From assembly GCF_018863395.1 (NCBI RefSeq), contig NZ_JAHKRR010000004.1, forward strand, positions 558,001 through 622,000: a stretch of DNA of 64,000 nucleotides, read 5' to 3'. The stretch's first letter is position 1, and each line of letters starts with the position of its first letter. Of the stretch, positions 7,943-17,446 are shown in pieces. A program made the translations under genes and the position numbers. This DNA comes from Sinomicrobium weinanense. Lineage in GTDB: Bacteria > Bacteroidota > Bacteroidia > Flavobacteriales > Flavobacteriaceae. The notes beneath the pieces are model-generated. The model did no database searches, was not told the DNA's origin, and saw only the letters and a list, made by a program, of their open reading frames with translations.

Positions 7943-9460
7943 ATGAGCACGGAAGAGACTTTTTTCGATCATATTAAGGAAGGATATACCACTAAGGGCG
8001 ATGCCATAATCATAGGGTCGGCTATGCTGGACGGAAGTCCCGTGAAAGAGGCCTATGTAAAGCTGCCCCTGAAAACCTTTAATCGCCACGGCCTTATAGC
8101 CGGGGCCACGGGAACAGGAAAGACAAAGACATTGCAGATCTTGTCCGAGCACTTGTCGCAACAGGGTATCCCGGTACTGCAAATGGACATCAAGGGCGAT
8201 CTGAGCGGTATTGCCAAACCGGGAGAAGAAGCCGACTTTATTAAAGACCGGCATGCAAAAATAGGATTGCCCTATGAAGCAAAGGGCTCCCCGGTTGAAT
8301 TGCTTACACTTTCCGAACAGGACGGCGTTCGCTTAAGGGCCACAGTTTCAGAGTTCGGACCGGTGCTTTTGTCGAAGATGCTCGATCTGAACGATGTGCA
8401 GTCCGGTGTCTTGTCGGTGGTATTCAAATATTGCGATGATAATGGGCTGCCATTACTGGATATTAAAGACCTCAGGAAAACATTGCAGTATATCACCGGA
8501 GAAGGGAAGGAAGAAATAGAAAAGGAATACGGAAGGATATCCACGGCTTCCACAGGGGCCATCCTTCGCAAGCTGGTGGAACTGGAACAGCAGGGGGCCG
8601 AACTCTTTTTCGGGGAGCGCTCTTTCGAGATCGATGACCTGATGCGGGTGGATGAGAATGGCAGAGGGTATATAAACATCGTCCGCCTTACCGATATACA
8701 AGATAAGCCTAAACTTTTCTCTACCTTCATGCTCAGCCTTTTGGCCGAGATCTATAACACCATGCCCGAACAGGGAGATTCCGGACGACCGGAACTGGTT
8801 GTTTTTATCGATGAGGCACATTTGATATTTGACGAAGCGAGCGATGCATTGCTGGATCAAATAGAAAGTATCGTAAAACTGATACGGTCCAAAGGAGTAG
8901 GACTGTATTTCTGTACCCAACTACCTACCGATGTGCCCGACGCGGTGTTATCGCAATTGGGACTGAAGATACAGCACGCCCTCAGGGCTTTTACGGCCAA
9001 GGACAGAAAAGCCATAAAACTTACTGCCGAAAATTATCCCATAAGCGAGTATTACGATACCGCCGAGGTGCTGACCTCTCTCGGAACGGGAGAAGCCCTG
9101 ATCACCGCACTGAATGAAAAGGGGCGTCCTACCCCCCTGGCAGCAACCATGCTCCGCGCGCCCATGAGCCGTATGGATGTTCTTACGGATACCGAGATTG
9201 GGGAGATCATAGATAATTCCAAACTCGTCAAAAAATACAACGAGATTGTAGACAGGGAAAGTGCTTATGAGATACTGAATAAAAAAATAGAGCAGGCCGA
9301 GACCGAAGAAGCGCAGCAAAAAGCAAAGCAAGAACACGAAAAAGTGAAGAAAACAAGCTCCCGGCGAACAAGCACAAGAATGAACCCCATAGTAAAAGTG
9401 CTGACCAGCGCTACATTTATCCGCGGGGTTTTCGGGGTTTTGAACAAGTTGACCAAATAA
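7943..9460 (+). CDS. HerA-like ATPase (DUF853 helicase-like)
   Basis: A 505-residue P-loop ATPase of the HerA/FtsK superfamily, DUF853 branch. Walker A is GATGTGKT at residues 54-61 (K60), Walker B is LVVFIDEAHLIF, and a later GVGLYFCTQLPTDVP is the typical sensor segment. HerA relatives move or unwind double-stranded DNA, usually with a nuclease partner (NurA), but no nuclease gene is beside it and the role of the DUF853 branch is unproven. The start is the ATG at 7943 (MSTEETFFDHIKEGY); earlier in-frame codons would overlap queE. The C-terminal 100 residues are charged, then basic. No signal peptide. Confidence 0.85.
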   Translation: MSTEETFFDHIKEGYTTKGDAIIIGSAMLDGSPVKEAYVKLPLKTFNRHGLIAGATGTGKTKTLQILSEHLSQQGIPVLQMDIKGDLSGIAKPGEEADFIKDRHAKIGLPYEAKGSPVELLTLSEQDGVRLRATVSEFGPVLLSKMLDLNDVQSGVLSVVFKYCDDNGLPLLDIKDLRKTLQYITGEGKEEIEKEYGRISTASTGAILRKLVELEQQGAELFFGERSFEIDDLMRVDENGRGYINIVRLTDIQDKPKLFSTFMLSLLAEIYNTMPEQGDSGRPELVVFIDEAHLIFDEASDALLDQIESIVKLIRSKGVGLYFCTQLPTDVPDAVLSQLGLKIQHALRAFTAKDRKAIKLTAENYPISEYYDTAEVLTSLGTGEALITALNEKGRPTPLAATMLRAPMSRMDVLTDTEIGEIIDNSKLVKKYNEIVDRESAYEILNKKIEQAETEEAQQKAKQEHEKVKKTSSRRTSTRMNPIVKVLTSATFIRGVFGVLNKLTK

Positions 9461-9523
9461 TCGTATTTTTCGTTTGGCATGGTAGTTGTTTCTCATTTGT
9501 TACGAATTAAAAATTTTGAACAG

Positions 9524-9973
9524 ATGAAAACGAAAGGGATTATATTATTCGGAATAGCCGTGATGTCATTTGCGGGCTTAATGGCGCAACCATACGGAAA
9601 AGAATACCGTAAAAATGCCAAAGAGTATCATAGGGAAATGCAGAAGGCCGACGCAGAATATTATCGCGAAAGGGCCAAGGCCGAGGCGGAGTATGCCCGT
9701 GAAATGCGAAAAGACAGGGAAGAATATTATCATGAAAGGGCAAAACGGCAAAGAAAAGCCTATGAAAAACAGCTGAAGCACGAAAGGAAGATGCATAAAC
9801 GATATGCCAAACATGCTGGAAAAGGAAGAGGCTATCCGGTTTATTACGATTACGATTATGACGATGACTATTATGAAGAATCACCATACAGATACAGAAG
9901 GAGGGCAGGTGTTGCCATAGATGGTGAGGTCGTCTTTAGGAACGGAAGTATCAGGCTGGGGTATTACGATTAA
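9524..9973 (+). CDS. Secreted, highly charged coiled-helix protein of unknown function
   Basis: A 149-residue protein not matching any family I recognise. A signal peptide is clear (MKTKGIILFGIAVMSFAGLMAQ). Residues about 25-105 are almost entirely E, K, R, Y, A and M in a repeating pattern (EYYRERAKAEAEYAREMRK), predicting one long charged helix. A short Tyr/Asp-rich run (YYDYDYDDDYYEE) follows, then a small C-terminal part (RRRAGVAIDGEVVFRNGSIRLGYYD). It lies downstream of the HerA-like gene with its own terminator. A role at the cell surface or periplasm is inferred from the signal only. Confidence 0.7.
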   Translation: MKTKGIILFGIAVMSFAGLMAQPYGKEYRKNAKEYHREMQKADAEYYRERAKAEAEYAREMRKDREEYYHERAKRQRKAYEKQLKHERKMHKRYAKHAGKGRGYPVYYDYDYDDDYYEESPYRYRRRAGVAIDGEVVFRNGSIRLGYYD

Positions 9974-9996
9974 ATAAAGCCCTTGTAAAAAATTAG

Positions 9997-10025
9997 AAAG
10001 CCGGGAAAATCCCCGGCTTTTTTTA
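9997..10025. terminator. Bidirectional intrinsic terminator
   Basis: A 9-bp perfect stem (AAAGCCGGG / CCCGGCTTT) with a six-base loop is followed by a T run on the plus strand and preceded by an A run. It can therefore end both the 9524-9973 gene and the convergent LytTR regulator gene, whose last codons overlap it. Confidence 0.85.
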
Positions 10026-10751
10026 TAGGTCATCATCTTCCAACGGTTTGTTCAGTATTTTACTCCTTACCTCGTTAAAATAGCTTCGCCCTATGGTATA
10101 CCTGTATCCGCCTATTTCAATGCTATTGCCTTCCAGGGCCTCTATTTTATTGAGCGAAACAGTATAGGAACGGTGTATACGGATAAACTTGTCTGCCGGG
10201 AGCTCATCCGTAAAACTACCCAGGGTCTGGTGTACGATATATTTACCGGAATACGTATTGATCTTTATATAATCTTTCAGGCTTTCGATCACCGTGATCT
10301 CGTCCAGGAATACTTTTTTCATCTTCTTCTTGTCGACCTTTACAAAGATGAATTTTCTTTCCCCAATATCGGAGAGGTCACTTTTTTGCTGAATGGCCTG
10401 CATACGGAAGGCTTTGTTCACCGCCATAACAAAACGGTGAAAAGGAATGGGCTTTACCAGGTAGTCCAGCACTTCGAGCTCATAGCTCTCCACGGCATGT
10501 TCTTCATAGGCCGTAGTAATGACAACAAAAGGTTTTACATTAATGCTCTTCAGAAAATTAAGGCCATCCAGCACAGGCATGTTTATATCCAGGAATATAA
10601 GGTCCACCTCGTTATTGCGCATAAACTCTATACTGTCCAGGGCATTGCTGAACGTGCTCAGCAGTTCCAGTCCCTTTGTCTGGGCGATATAGTTCTTCAA
10701 TACATTGATGGCCAGGGGCTCATCGTCGATTACAATACATCGTATAGCCAT
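10023..10751 (-). CDS. LytTR family response regulator
   Basis: A 242-residue two-domain regulator. The receiver domain (residues about 1-120) has the acidic pair DDEP and the phosphoacceptor D55 in LIFLDINMP, and the conserved K in LVKPIPFHRF. The LytTR DNA-binding domain spans about 133-240 (FVKVDKKKMKKVFLDEI, YIKINTYSGKY, RIHRSYTVSLNKI). It is the partner of the histidine kinase encoded just upstream on the same strand. Targets of this pair cannot be read from the sequence; LytTR regulators usually bind paired direct repeats. Confidence 0.93.
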   Translation of the reverse strand: MAIRCIVIDDEPLAINVLKNYIAQTKGLELLSTFSNALDSIEFMRNNEVDLIFLDINMPVLDGLNFLKSINVKPFVVITTAYEEHAVESYELEVLDYLVKPIPFHRFVMAVNKAFRMQAIQQKSDLSDIGERKFIFVKVDKKKMKKVFLDEITVIESLKDYIKINTYSGKYIVHQTLGSFTDELPADKFIRIHRSYTVSLNKIEALEGNSIEIGGYRYTIGRSYFNEVRSKILNKPLEDDDL

Positions 10752-10776
10752 TTTTACCTTGTTTTTCCGGGGTGTC

Positions 10777-10846
10777 CGGTGATCGGTATTCAGTAATCGG
10801 TGATCAGTAAATAGTGATCAAAACCGAATACCGATCATCGAATACT
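10777..10846. repeat. Word-type inverted repeat W3
   Basis: The 97-bp gap between the kinase and regulator genes holds an imperfect inverted repeat. The left arm iterates GGTGATCGGTATTC-like words, and the right arm (10823-10845) carries the complement (ACCGAATACCGATCATCG). The word style is close to W1. It could attenuate transcription between kinase and regulator. Confidence 0.7.
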
Positions 10847-10848
10847 AT

Positions 10849-11937
10849 TTAACTCACTTTGATCCTCAGTTCCACGATATACCTGTTGTCCTTTTCGTAA
10901 ATGTCAAGGTCGTATTCGTTCTCTTTATATCCCAACGCCAGTCTTTTCTTTACATTTTTTATGCCAATCCCTCCCGCTGGTTTTTCGGAATGGTTCCTGA
11001 ACTCTTCCTTTGGCAGGGTATTCGCCACTTTAAAGTACAGGAAATCGCCCTCCACATTAAAATCGATGTCGATCTTTACCTCATCGATATTTTTGTTGGC
11101 CCCGTGCTTAAAACAGTTTTCGATAAAGGACAGCAATAGCATCGGTGGGATTTTCTTCCCTTCGATGTCGCCCGAAATATTCATGTTTATATTCAGGGAA
11201 TCCCCGTAGCGCATACGTTCCAGGTCGAGGTAGTTCTGAAGGCACAATATTTCTTTGGACAGGCTTTGTTTGCGTTGCTTTGTTTCATACAGCAGGTACC
11301 GCATGAGTTCAGAGAGCTTCAGGACGGTTTCCGGGGTCTTTTTCGACTGTTCCATAGAAAGGGAATAGATGTTGTTCAGCGTGTTGAAAAAGAAGTGGGG
11401 AGAGACCTGTGTTCGCAGAAACCGCAATTCGGTTTCGAGCTGCACCTTTTCCAGGTCGGTGGCTCTCTTGTGCTCGCGAAGCCAGTTGGCCGTGATCTTT
11501 ATGGCAGTGACAAACGATACGACATAGAGTTCCCCCAGCATCATCTGCACCACGTAGTTCAACGACAGGGTAGTGGTCTCTTCCGGGCCTTCCGGCCATA
11601 CGTTGGTACTGATCAGGAAATAGGTGAGGTAAAATTTCAGCAGGACCATCAGGTAAATGGCCAGGAGGATCCCCGCCGTATACAACACGAATTTCTTCCG
11701 GTATATGAGCTTTGGCATCAGGAAGTAGATATTGAAATAACACAGGGTCATATGTATGGGAAACCCTATGATATTCGTTTTCAAAGAATACCAGTAATCG
11801 TGATAATAACTCCCCCATCGCAGGGTATTGAAGAGAAAATATACCAACCAGAAAATAATGTGGTGCTTTGTCGAGATCCGGTAATTGGTGGAGGAATTAA
11901 AATTGAGAAACCTGCCTATTTGTTTTTGTTGTATCAT
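10849..11937 (-). CDS. LytS-like sensor histidine kinase
   Basis: A 362-residue membrane kinase of the His_kinase (PF06580) type. About four transmembrane helices fill residues 25-150. They are followed by a short linker and the phosphoacceptor motif (H181 in QVSPHFFFNTLNNIYS), then the ATP-binding part (PPMLLLSFIENCFKHG and the glycine-rich GGIGIKNVKKRL). It phosphorylates the LytTR regulator encoded downstream. No separate sensor domain is visible, so the signal is probably perceived in or near the membrane. Confidence 0.92.
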   Translation of the reverse strand: MIQQKQIGRFLNFNSSTNYRISTKHHIIFWLVYFLFNTLRWGSYYHDYWYSLKTNIIGFPIHMTLCYFNIYFLMPKLIYRKKFVLYTAGILLAIYLMVLLKFYLTYFLISTNVWPEGPEETTTLSLNYVVQMMLGELYVVSFVTAIKITANWLREHKRATDLEKVQLETELRFLRTQVSPHFFFNTLNNIYSLSMEQSKKTPETVLKLSELMRYLLYETKQRKQSLSKEILCLQNYLDLERMRYGDSLNINMNISGDIEGKKIPPMLLLSFIENCFKHGANKNIDEVKIDIDFNVEGDFLYFKVANTLPKEEFRNHSEKPAGGIGIKNVKKRLALGYKENEYDLDIYEKDNRYIVELRIKVS

Positions 11938-11957
11938 TTGTTGTTTCTTGGCCCCGT

Positions 11958-12052
11958 TTGAGACGCACAGAAGTGCATCTCTACTTCGTATTTCAACCGC
12001 AATGCATTGCGCTTCTACTTCATACTTTGTACCTTGTACTTCGTACTTTTTT
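11958..12052. repeat. Composite repeat region before the glycan locus
   Basis: Two B-type palindromes lie here: GAGACGCAC-AGAA-GTGCATCTC (11960-11982) and CGCAATGCATTGCG with flank CTTCTAC (11998-12018). They are followed by a tract of near-repeated words (CTTCATACTTTG, CCTTGTACTTCGTAC) up to 12052, like one arm of a word-type repeat. The whole 318-bp gap 11938-12255 otherwise contains only the putative promoter of the first GH92 gene. Confidence 0.6.
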
Positions 12053-12058
12053 TTGACG

Positions 12059-12093
12059 TTTGGCTTTTAAAAAATGTTGTTGGTCTAAATTTA
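12059..12093 (+). promoter_or_regulatory. Possible promoter of the glycan-degradation locus
   Basis: TTTG at 12059-12062 and TAAATTTA at 12086-12093 (seven of eight to TAnnTTTG) are separated by 23 bp, at the long end of the known range. The leader would be about 155 nt. This is the best match in the gap but is weak. Confidence 0.35.
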
Positions 12094-12255
12094 TTCTATA
12101 AGTTATCAAAAATATAAATATTTGGTAACATCCCCGCGGATTTGATTTACACCAGATTCATATAAAGATCGCTTGATAGAAGAAGTATCGGGTTAATGGT
12201 AAGTAGGCTCAAGGGATGCAATTAACGAATAAAGACGGACTTGACAAACTGTTGT

Positions 12256-14535
12256 ATGAAAAAAAAATGTACTTCTTACGCGTTGCTGGGCATGCTATGT
12301 GTCCTGGCCTCTTGCGGCGGGGGGGAGAAAAAGGAAAATAAACCGCAAAAGAAAGAACCTCAGGCGCTTACCCGGTATGCAGATCCCTTTATCGGAACAG
12401 GAGACCACGGGCATACCTATCCCGGGGCTACGGTGCCTTTTGGCATGATCCAACTGAGCCCGGACAACGGGACCAACGGATGGGACTGGTGTTCCGGCTA
12501 TCACTATACAGATTCCATCGCCGTAGGGTTCAGCCACCTGCACCTGAGCGGTACGGGTATCGGTGACCTGGCCGACCTGCTCTTTATGCCGGTCAACAAA
12601 GAGGTGGACCTTTCTGTCCCTGTTGAGTCGAGGGACGACTATCCTTACAAATCGAAATATTCTCACACAAACGAAACAGCAACCCCAGGGTACTACCAGG
12701 TGTACCTGGAAGATCACGACATCAATGCCGAACTGACCGCTTCCCGGCGGACCGGGTTTCACCGCTATACCTATAAGGAAAACGATCCGCAGGCCGTAGT
12801 GATCGACCTGGGTTTTGCCATCAACTGGGACAAGCCTACCGATACAAAGATCACCGTGGAGGATGAAACGACCATAAGCGGGTACAGGCACAGTACCGGG
12901 TGGGCCAAAAACCAGAAGGTGTTTTATGTGGCAAAATTCTCCAAGCCGATACAGTCCAAAAACCTTTATGCCGATGCCAGGATACAGGAGGGCATAGAAG
13001 AAGTGTCCGGTACCAGGACCTCGGCACAGCTGTTCTTTGACGAAAAAAACAGCGATACATTAGAGGTGAAGCTCAGCTTGTCTTCGGTAAGTGTGGATAA
13101 CGCCCGGGAAAACATGAAAGAACGCGAAGGGTTTAACTTTGATAAGGTGCAGGAAGATGCCGCCGGAATATGGAATGGCGCCCTCGGTAAAATACAGGTC
13201 GAAACCCCGGTAGATTCGCTGAAAACTATTTTTTACACCGCTCTTTACCACACCCGGCTGGCCCCGGTGACCTTCAGCGATGCCAACGGACAGTTCCGCC
13301 TGCAAAACGACAGCATCGTTACTGCGGCAAATTATACCGCTCACTCCACCATGTCGCTCTGGGATACCTTCCGGGCCGAACAACCCCTGATGACGCTGCT
13401 CGATCCGGAACGCGTATCGGATATTATCAACTCCATGCTGGTGTATTACGAAGAGAACAAAACCCTTCCGGTGTGGACGCTCTATGGCAATGAAACCTAC
13501 ACCATGACCGGAAACCATGCGATCCCGGTGATCACCGAAGCGATTTTAAAAGGTATAAAAGGCTTTGATGTTAACAAGGCCTACGACGCCATGAAAGCCA
13601 CCATGATGAAGGACGACGAAAGCCGCGGGGTAAAATTCTACAAGGAACACGGCTATGTCCCCTATAACCTGCTCGATGAATCCGTGACCATTACCCTGGA
13701 ATTTGCTTATGATGACTGGTGTATTGCCCAGGTGGCCAAAACCCTGGGGAAAGAGGACGATTACGACTATTTTTCAGATCGTTCCGGAGCTTTCAAACAT
13801 CTGTACGATCCGAAAACCGGCTTTATGCGGGGTAAATCTGATAAAGGACAATGGCACGAACCTTTTGACCCGAAACTTTCCATTCACCGAAAAGGAACAG
13901 ACTATACCGAGGGCAATGCCTGGCAGCACAGCTGGTTTGTGCTTCACGATGTTGACGGGCTCATAGCACTGCACGGTGGGGAAACTCCCTTTACTGCGAT
14001 GTTGGAACAACTGTTCACGGAAAGCTCCGAAATCAAAGGAGGAGATGCTTCCCCGGATATTTCAGGATTGATAGGGCAATATGCACATGGCAATGAACCG
14101 AGTCATCATATAGCCTATATGTTCAATTATGCCGGACAGCCCTGGCGTACCCAATACTGGGTCAGGGAGATTATGAAAACGCAATACGATACCACTCCTG
14201 CCGGATTGAGCGGCAACGAAGATTGCGGACAGATGTCGGCCTGGTACGTCTTCAGTGCCATGGGGATCTACCCGTATAATCCTTCGTCAGGGACTTACCA
14301 GATCGGGAGTCCGCTGTTTGAAAAGTCAGTGATAAAAATAGCCGATGGTGTAGCATTTACCATAAAGGCAGAAAACGTATCGGATAAAAATATATACATA
14401 CAGTCCGCCACGCTCAACGGGGCGGCGCTCAACCGTACCTATATCACTCATGAAGAAATGACAAACGGGGGCGAACTGAAATTTGTCATGGGGCCGGAAC
14501 CGAACAAGAACTGGGGTGTTGACGCTGAAAAGTAA
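12256..14535 (+). CDS. GH92 alpha-mannosidase, outer lipoprotein
   Basis: A 759-residue glycoside hydrolase family 92 enzyme, a Ca2+-dependent inverting exo-alpha-mannosidase acting on mannose-rich glycans. The lipoprotein signal LGMLCVLASC has the acylated Cys at residue 20, so the enzyme is membrane anchored and possibly surface exposed. Family motifs in order: YADPFIGTGDHGHTYPG, GNEPSHHIAYMFNYAGQPW, the probable catalytic acid E552 in EGNAWQ, and the base region GNEDCGQMSAWYVFSAMGIYP (about 654). I chose the ATG at 12256 over an in-frame TTG 15 bases upstream because it begins the lipoprotein signal. It is the first gene of the locus, four bases before the symporter. Confidence 0.93.
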   Translation: MKKKCTSYALLGMLCVLASCGGGEKKENKPQKKEPQALTRYADPFIGTGDHGHTYPGATVPFGMIQLSPDNGTNGWDWCSGYHYTDSIAVGFSHLHLSGTGIGDLADLLFMPVNKEVDLSVPVESRDDYPYKSKYSHTNETATPGYYQVYLEDHDINAELTASRRTGFHRYTYKENDPQAVVIDLGFAINWDKPTDTKITVEDETTISGYRHSTGWAKNQKVFYVAKFSKPIQSKNLYADARIQEGIEEVSGTRTSAQLFFDEKNSDTLEVKLSLSSVSVDNARENMKEREGFNFDKVQEDAAGIWNGALGKIQVETPVDSLKTIFYTALYHTRLAPVTFSDANGQFRLQNDSIVTAANYTAHSTMSLWDTFRAEQPLMTLLDPERVSDIINSMLVYYEENKTLPVWTLYGNETYTMTGNHAIPVITEAILKGIKGFDVNKAYDAMKATMMKDDESRGVKFYKEHGYVPYNLLDESVTITLEFAYDDWCIAQVAKTLGKEDDYDYFSDRSGAFKHLYDPKTGFMRGKSDKGQWHEPFDPKLSIHRKGTDYTEGNAWQHSWFVLHDVDGLIALHGGETPFTAMLEQLFTESSEIKGGDASPDISGLIGQYAHGNEPSHHIAYMFNYAGQPWRTQYWVREIMKTQYDTTPAGLSGNEDCGQMSAWYVFSAMGIYPYNPSSGTYQIGSPLFEKSVIKIADGVAFTIKAENVSDKNIYIQSATLNGAALNRTYITHEEMTNGGELKFVMGPEPNKNWGVDAEK

Positions 14536-14539
14536 ATAA

Positions 14540-16417
14540 ATGGATAGTATTGATGTTCTTATAATTGCCCTGTATATCATCCTGACCCTTTCCATCGGGG
14601 TATGGGTGTCCAAAAAGGCTTCCAAAGGCCTGGACGGTTATTTTCTCGGAGGCAATAGTATTAAGTGGTATTACCTCGGGTTGAGCAACGGCTCCGGAAT
14701 GTTTGACGTTTCCGGAACGGCCTGGATGGTGGGGATACTGTTCCTCTATGGTATAAAGAGCTTTATGTTTATGTGGATGTGGCCCATCTGGAACCAGATT
14801 TTTGTCATGGTTTTCCTGGCCGCATGGATTCGCAGGTCCAATATCATGACCGGTTCTGAATGGATACTCACCCGCTTCGGCGACGACAGGGCAGGAAGGG
14901 CCTCACACCTTATTGTTGCCGTCTTTGCCGTAGTGGCAGCCGTGGGGTTTATTGCCTACTTTTTTGAAGGGGTCGGCAAGTTTATGACCATCATACTACC
15001 GTGGGACCTGTCCTGGACGGTGGGGCAAACGCTCCTGTTTACCTCTGCACAGGGATATGCCCTTATCATTATTTTCCTGACCACTATATATACGATAAAA
15101 GGCGGAATGTATTCCGTAGTGGCGACAGAAGTATTGCAATACCTCATTATGGTCCTCGCCGGGCTCCTGGTTGCGATATATGCCTTTATTACCGTTAGTG
15201 ATGCCGAGATTACTGCGCTGATCCCTGCCGAATGGAAGAATATTTTCTTCGGAAACGAGTTGCAGGGGTTCTGGGACGGGAAACTGGCCACCTTTAACGA
15301 GCTGATAGACACCCAGGGCTACAAAATGTTCGGGGCCTTTATCGGGATGACCCTGCTCAAAGGCTTCTTTGCCAGTGTGGCGGGGCCCACACCCAGTTAT
15401 GATATGCAGCGTATCCTGTCTACCCGGACGGTAAAGGATGCGGCCTATATGAGCGGTTTTACCAACCTGGTGCTCTTTATTCCGCGCTACCTGCTTATTG
15501 CCGGGATCGTGGTTATAGGATTGGTATATGTGGCTCCTGCTATGGCGGAGTCCGGTTCGGTTACATCCAACGATCTGGAGATGATACTCCCGAAGGTCAT
15601 CAATCACCATGTCCCTGTAGGGATTAAGGGATTGCTGCTTGCCGGGCTTCTGGCGGCTTTTATGTCCACTTTTTCAGCTTTTGTCAATTCAGGCCCTGCC
15701 TATATCGTAAATGATATCTATAAAAAATATTTTAAGCCCGAAGCATCGAACAAACACTATATCAGGGCCAGTCATCTCGCTTCCTTTTTTGTGGTGACAC
15801 TGGGTGTGATCATGGGCTTTTTTGCCGATTCCATCAATTCCATTACCCTGTGGATCACCAGTGCCCTTTACGGTGGATATGTGGCGGCAAACTTTTTAAA
15901 ATGGATATGGTGGCGCTTTAACGGCTGGGGCTATTTCTGGGGTATGCTGGCCGGGCTGATCATTGCCACCCTGCAGTTTTTACTCGATCAGAACAAGGGC
16001 AATTTTGAAGCCGGGTCGTTCCTGTACGAAGCGGCAAATATCCCCGCCATTTATCTGTTTCCCGTGATATTCCTGTTCTCGTTGCTCGGATGTTTTCTCG
16101 GCACCCTGCTGACCCCCGCAACCGACAGGGAAACCTTAAAGAACTTTTATAGCAACATACGCCCCTGGGGCTGGTGGAAACCCGTATACAAACAACTGAG
16201 AGAAGAAGGGGCCGAAGTAGAAAAGAATAAGGATTTCGGAATGGATATGCTCAACTGTGCCATAGGTATCGTATGGCAGTCCAGTATGATCCTCCTCCCC
16301 GTGTTCTTTATGGTACGGGATTATCCCAAAGCCCTGTTATGGTTCGCAATATTTGCCGTAACTTCGGCAATACTCAAGTTCACCTGGCTGGATAAAGTAA
16401 GAAAATACAAAGATTAA
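14540..16417 (+). CDS. Sodium/solute symporter (SSS family)
   Basis: A 625-residue inner-membrane transporter of the SSS family with about 13-15 helices. Family features include the opening ALYIILTLSIGVWVSKKASKG, FLGGNSIKWYYLGLSNGSG, and the Na+-site region in the fifth-sixth helices (KGGMYSVVATEVLQYLIMVLAG). It starts four bases after the GH92 stop, so it is translationally close-coupled. Context suggests import of a mannose-containing product, either mannose or Man-GlcNAc, for the GH130 phosphorylase encoded next; the sugar itself is an inference. The C-terminal 100 residues add a cytoplasmic loop and two more helices. Confidence 0.9.
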   Translation: MDSIDVLIIALYIILTLSIGVWVSKKASKGLDGYFLGGNSIKWYYLGLSNGSGMFDVSGTAWMVGILFLYGIKSFMFMWMWPIWNQIFVMVFLAAWIRRSNIMTGSEWILTRFGDDRAGRASHLIVAVFAVVAAVGFIAYFFEGVGKFMTIILPWDLSWTVGQTLLFTSAQGYALIIIFLTTIYTIKGGMYSVVATEVLQYLIMVLAGLLVAIYAFITVSDAEITALIPAEWKNIFFGNELQGFWDGKLATFNELIDTQGYKMFGAFIGMTLLKGFFASVAGPTPSYDMQRILSTRTVKDAAYMSGFTNLVLFIPRYLLIAGIVVIGLVYVAPAMAESGSVTSNDLEMILPKVINHHVPVGIKGLLLAGLLAAFMSTFSAFVNSGPAYIVNDIYKKYFKPEASNKHYIRASHLASFFVVTLGVIMGFFADSINSITLWITSALYGGYVAANFLKWIWWRFNGWGYFWGMLAGLIIATLQFLLDQNKGNFEAGSFLYEAANIPAIYLFPVIFLFSLLGCFLGTLLTPATDRETLKNFYSNIRPWGWWKPVYKQLREEGAEVEKNKDFGMDMLNCAIGIVWQSSMILLPVFFMVRDYPKALLWFAIFAVTSAILKFTWLDKVRKYKD

Positions 16418-16429
16418 AAAACAAACAAA

Positions 16430-16461
16430 ATATCAAATCTAACATCTAACATCTGATATCT
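16430..16461. repeat. Word-type repeat W4, single arm
   Basis: The gap before the GH130 gene is a run of near-identical words (AATCTAACATCTAACATCTG, then ATATCT) ending directly at the ATG. It looks like one arm of a word-type repeat, with ATATCA/TGATAT as the only inverted part. It may affect translation initiation of the GH130 gene. Confidence 0.5.
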
Positions 16462-17427
16462 ATGAATAGTATCCCCTGGCAGGACAAACCGGAAAATTGT
16501 AAGGATGTAATGTGGCGATACAACGCCAATCCCATTATCGACAGGTATGCCATACCCACGTCCAACAGTATTTTCAACAGTGCCGTAGTACCCTTCGGAG
16601 ACGGCTATGCAGGCGTGTTCCGTTGTGATAACAAGGCCGTACAGATGAATATATTTGCCGGGTTCAGCAAAGATGGTGTCAACTGGGATATAGAACACCA
16701 ACCCATATCCTTTGCCCCGGGCAATACTCAAATGATCGATTCCGACTATAAATACGACCCCAGGGTGACCTTTATAGAAGACCGCTACTGGATTACCTGG
16801 TGCAATGGCTATCACGGCCCTACCATCGGGATCGGTTATACTTTTGACTTTAAGGAATTTTACCAGTGCGAAAACGCTTTCCTGCCGTTTAACCGCAACG
16901 GTGTGTTGTTCCCTCGGAAGATCAACGGAAAATATGCCATGCTCAGCAGGCCCAGCGATAACGGGCATACGCCTTTCGGAGATATCTATATCAGCTATAG
17001 CCCCGATATGAAATACTGGGGAGAACACCGTTGCGTGATGAAAGTAACCCCGTTCGAAGACAGTGCATGGCAATGTACCAAGATCGGGGCGGGCCCCGTG
17101 CCTATCCTTACCGATGAAGGCTGGCTGCTGTTCTATCACGGTGTGATCAACACCTGTAACGGTTTCCGCTATTCCGTAGGGGCCGCCTTGCTGGACGAAA
17201 ATGAACCGGACAAGGTAAAGTACAGAACACAACCCTACCTGTTAGGCCCCGCTGAACCGTACGAGCTGACAGGCGATGTCCCTAACGTGGTATTCCCCTG
17301 TGCAGCATTACATTCCCATGAAGAAGACAAGCTGGCCCTGTATTACGGCGCAGCAGACACGGTAACGGCCATGGCCTTCGGCCATATCAGCGAGATTGTC
17401 CGTTTTATCAAGGAAAACAGCCTGTAA
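16462..17427 (+). CDS. GH130 beta-mannoside phosphorylase
   Basis: A 321-residue cytoplasmic enzyme of GH130, a five-bladed propeller that phosphorolyses beta-1,4-mannosides to mannose-1-phosphate. Hallmarks are [23 protein letters not shown] (about residues 97-119), the [10 protein letters not shown] loop, and LFYHGVI. In N-glycan loci of Bacteroides the cognate enzyme splits Man-beta-1,4-GlcNAc, and the neighbours here (GH92, GH20, glycosylasparaginase) make that the most likely substrate, though mannan-derived oligosaccharides cannot be excluded. There is no signal peptide, consistent with action after import by the SSS transporter. Confidence 0.9.
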   Translation: MNSIPWQDKPENCKDVMWRYNANPIIDRYAIPTSNSIFNSAVVPFGDGYAGVFRCDNKAVQMNIFAGFSKDGVNWDIEHQPISFAPGNTQMIDSDYKYDPRVTFIEDRYWITWCNGYHGPTIGIGYTFDFKEFYQCENAFLPFNRNGVLFPRKINGKYAMLSRPSDNGHTPFGDIYISYSPDMKYWGEHRCVMKVTPFEDSAWQCTKIGAGPVPILTDEGWLLFYHGVINTCNGFRYSVGAALLDENEPDKVKYRTQPYLLGPAEPYELTGDVPNVVFPCAALHSHEEDKLALYYGAADTVTAMAFGHISEIVRFIKENSL

Positions 17428-17446
17428 CCTGCCAAAAAGGAAAACA

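Noticed and set aside
9474-9489. Sigma-54-like sequence TTGGCAT-N5-TTGT before the secreted protein gene
   Set aside because: The -12 GC is GT and the -24 part has one mismatch, so it is much weaker than the groES match.
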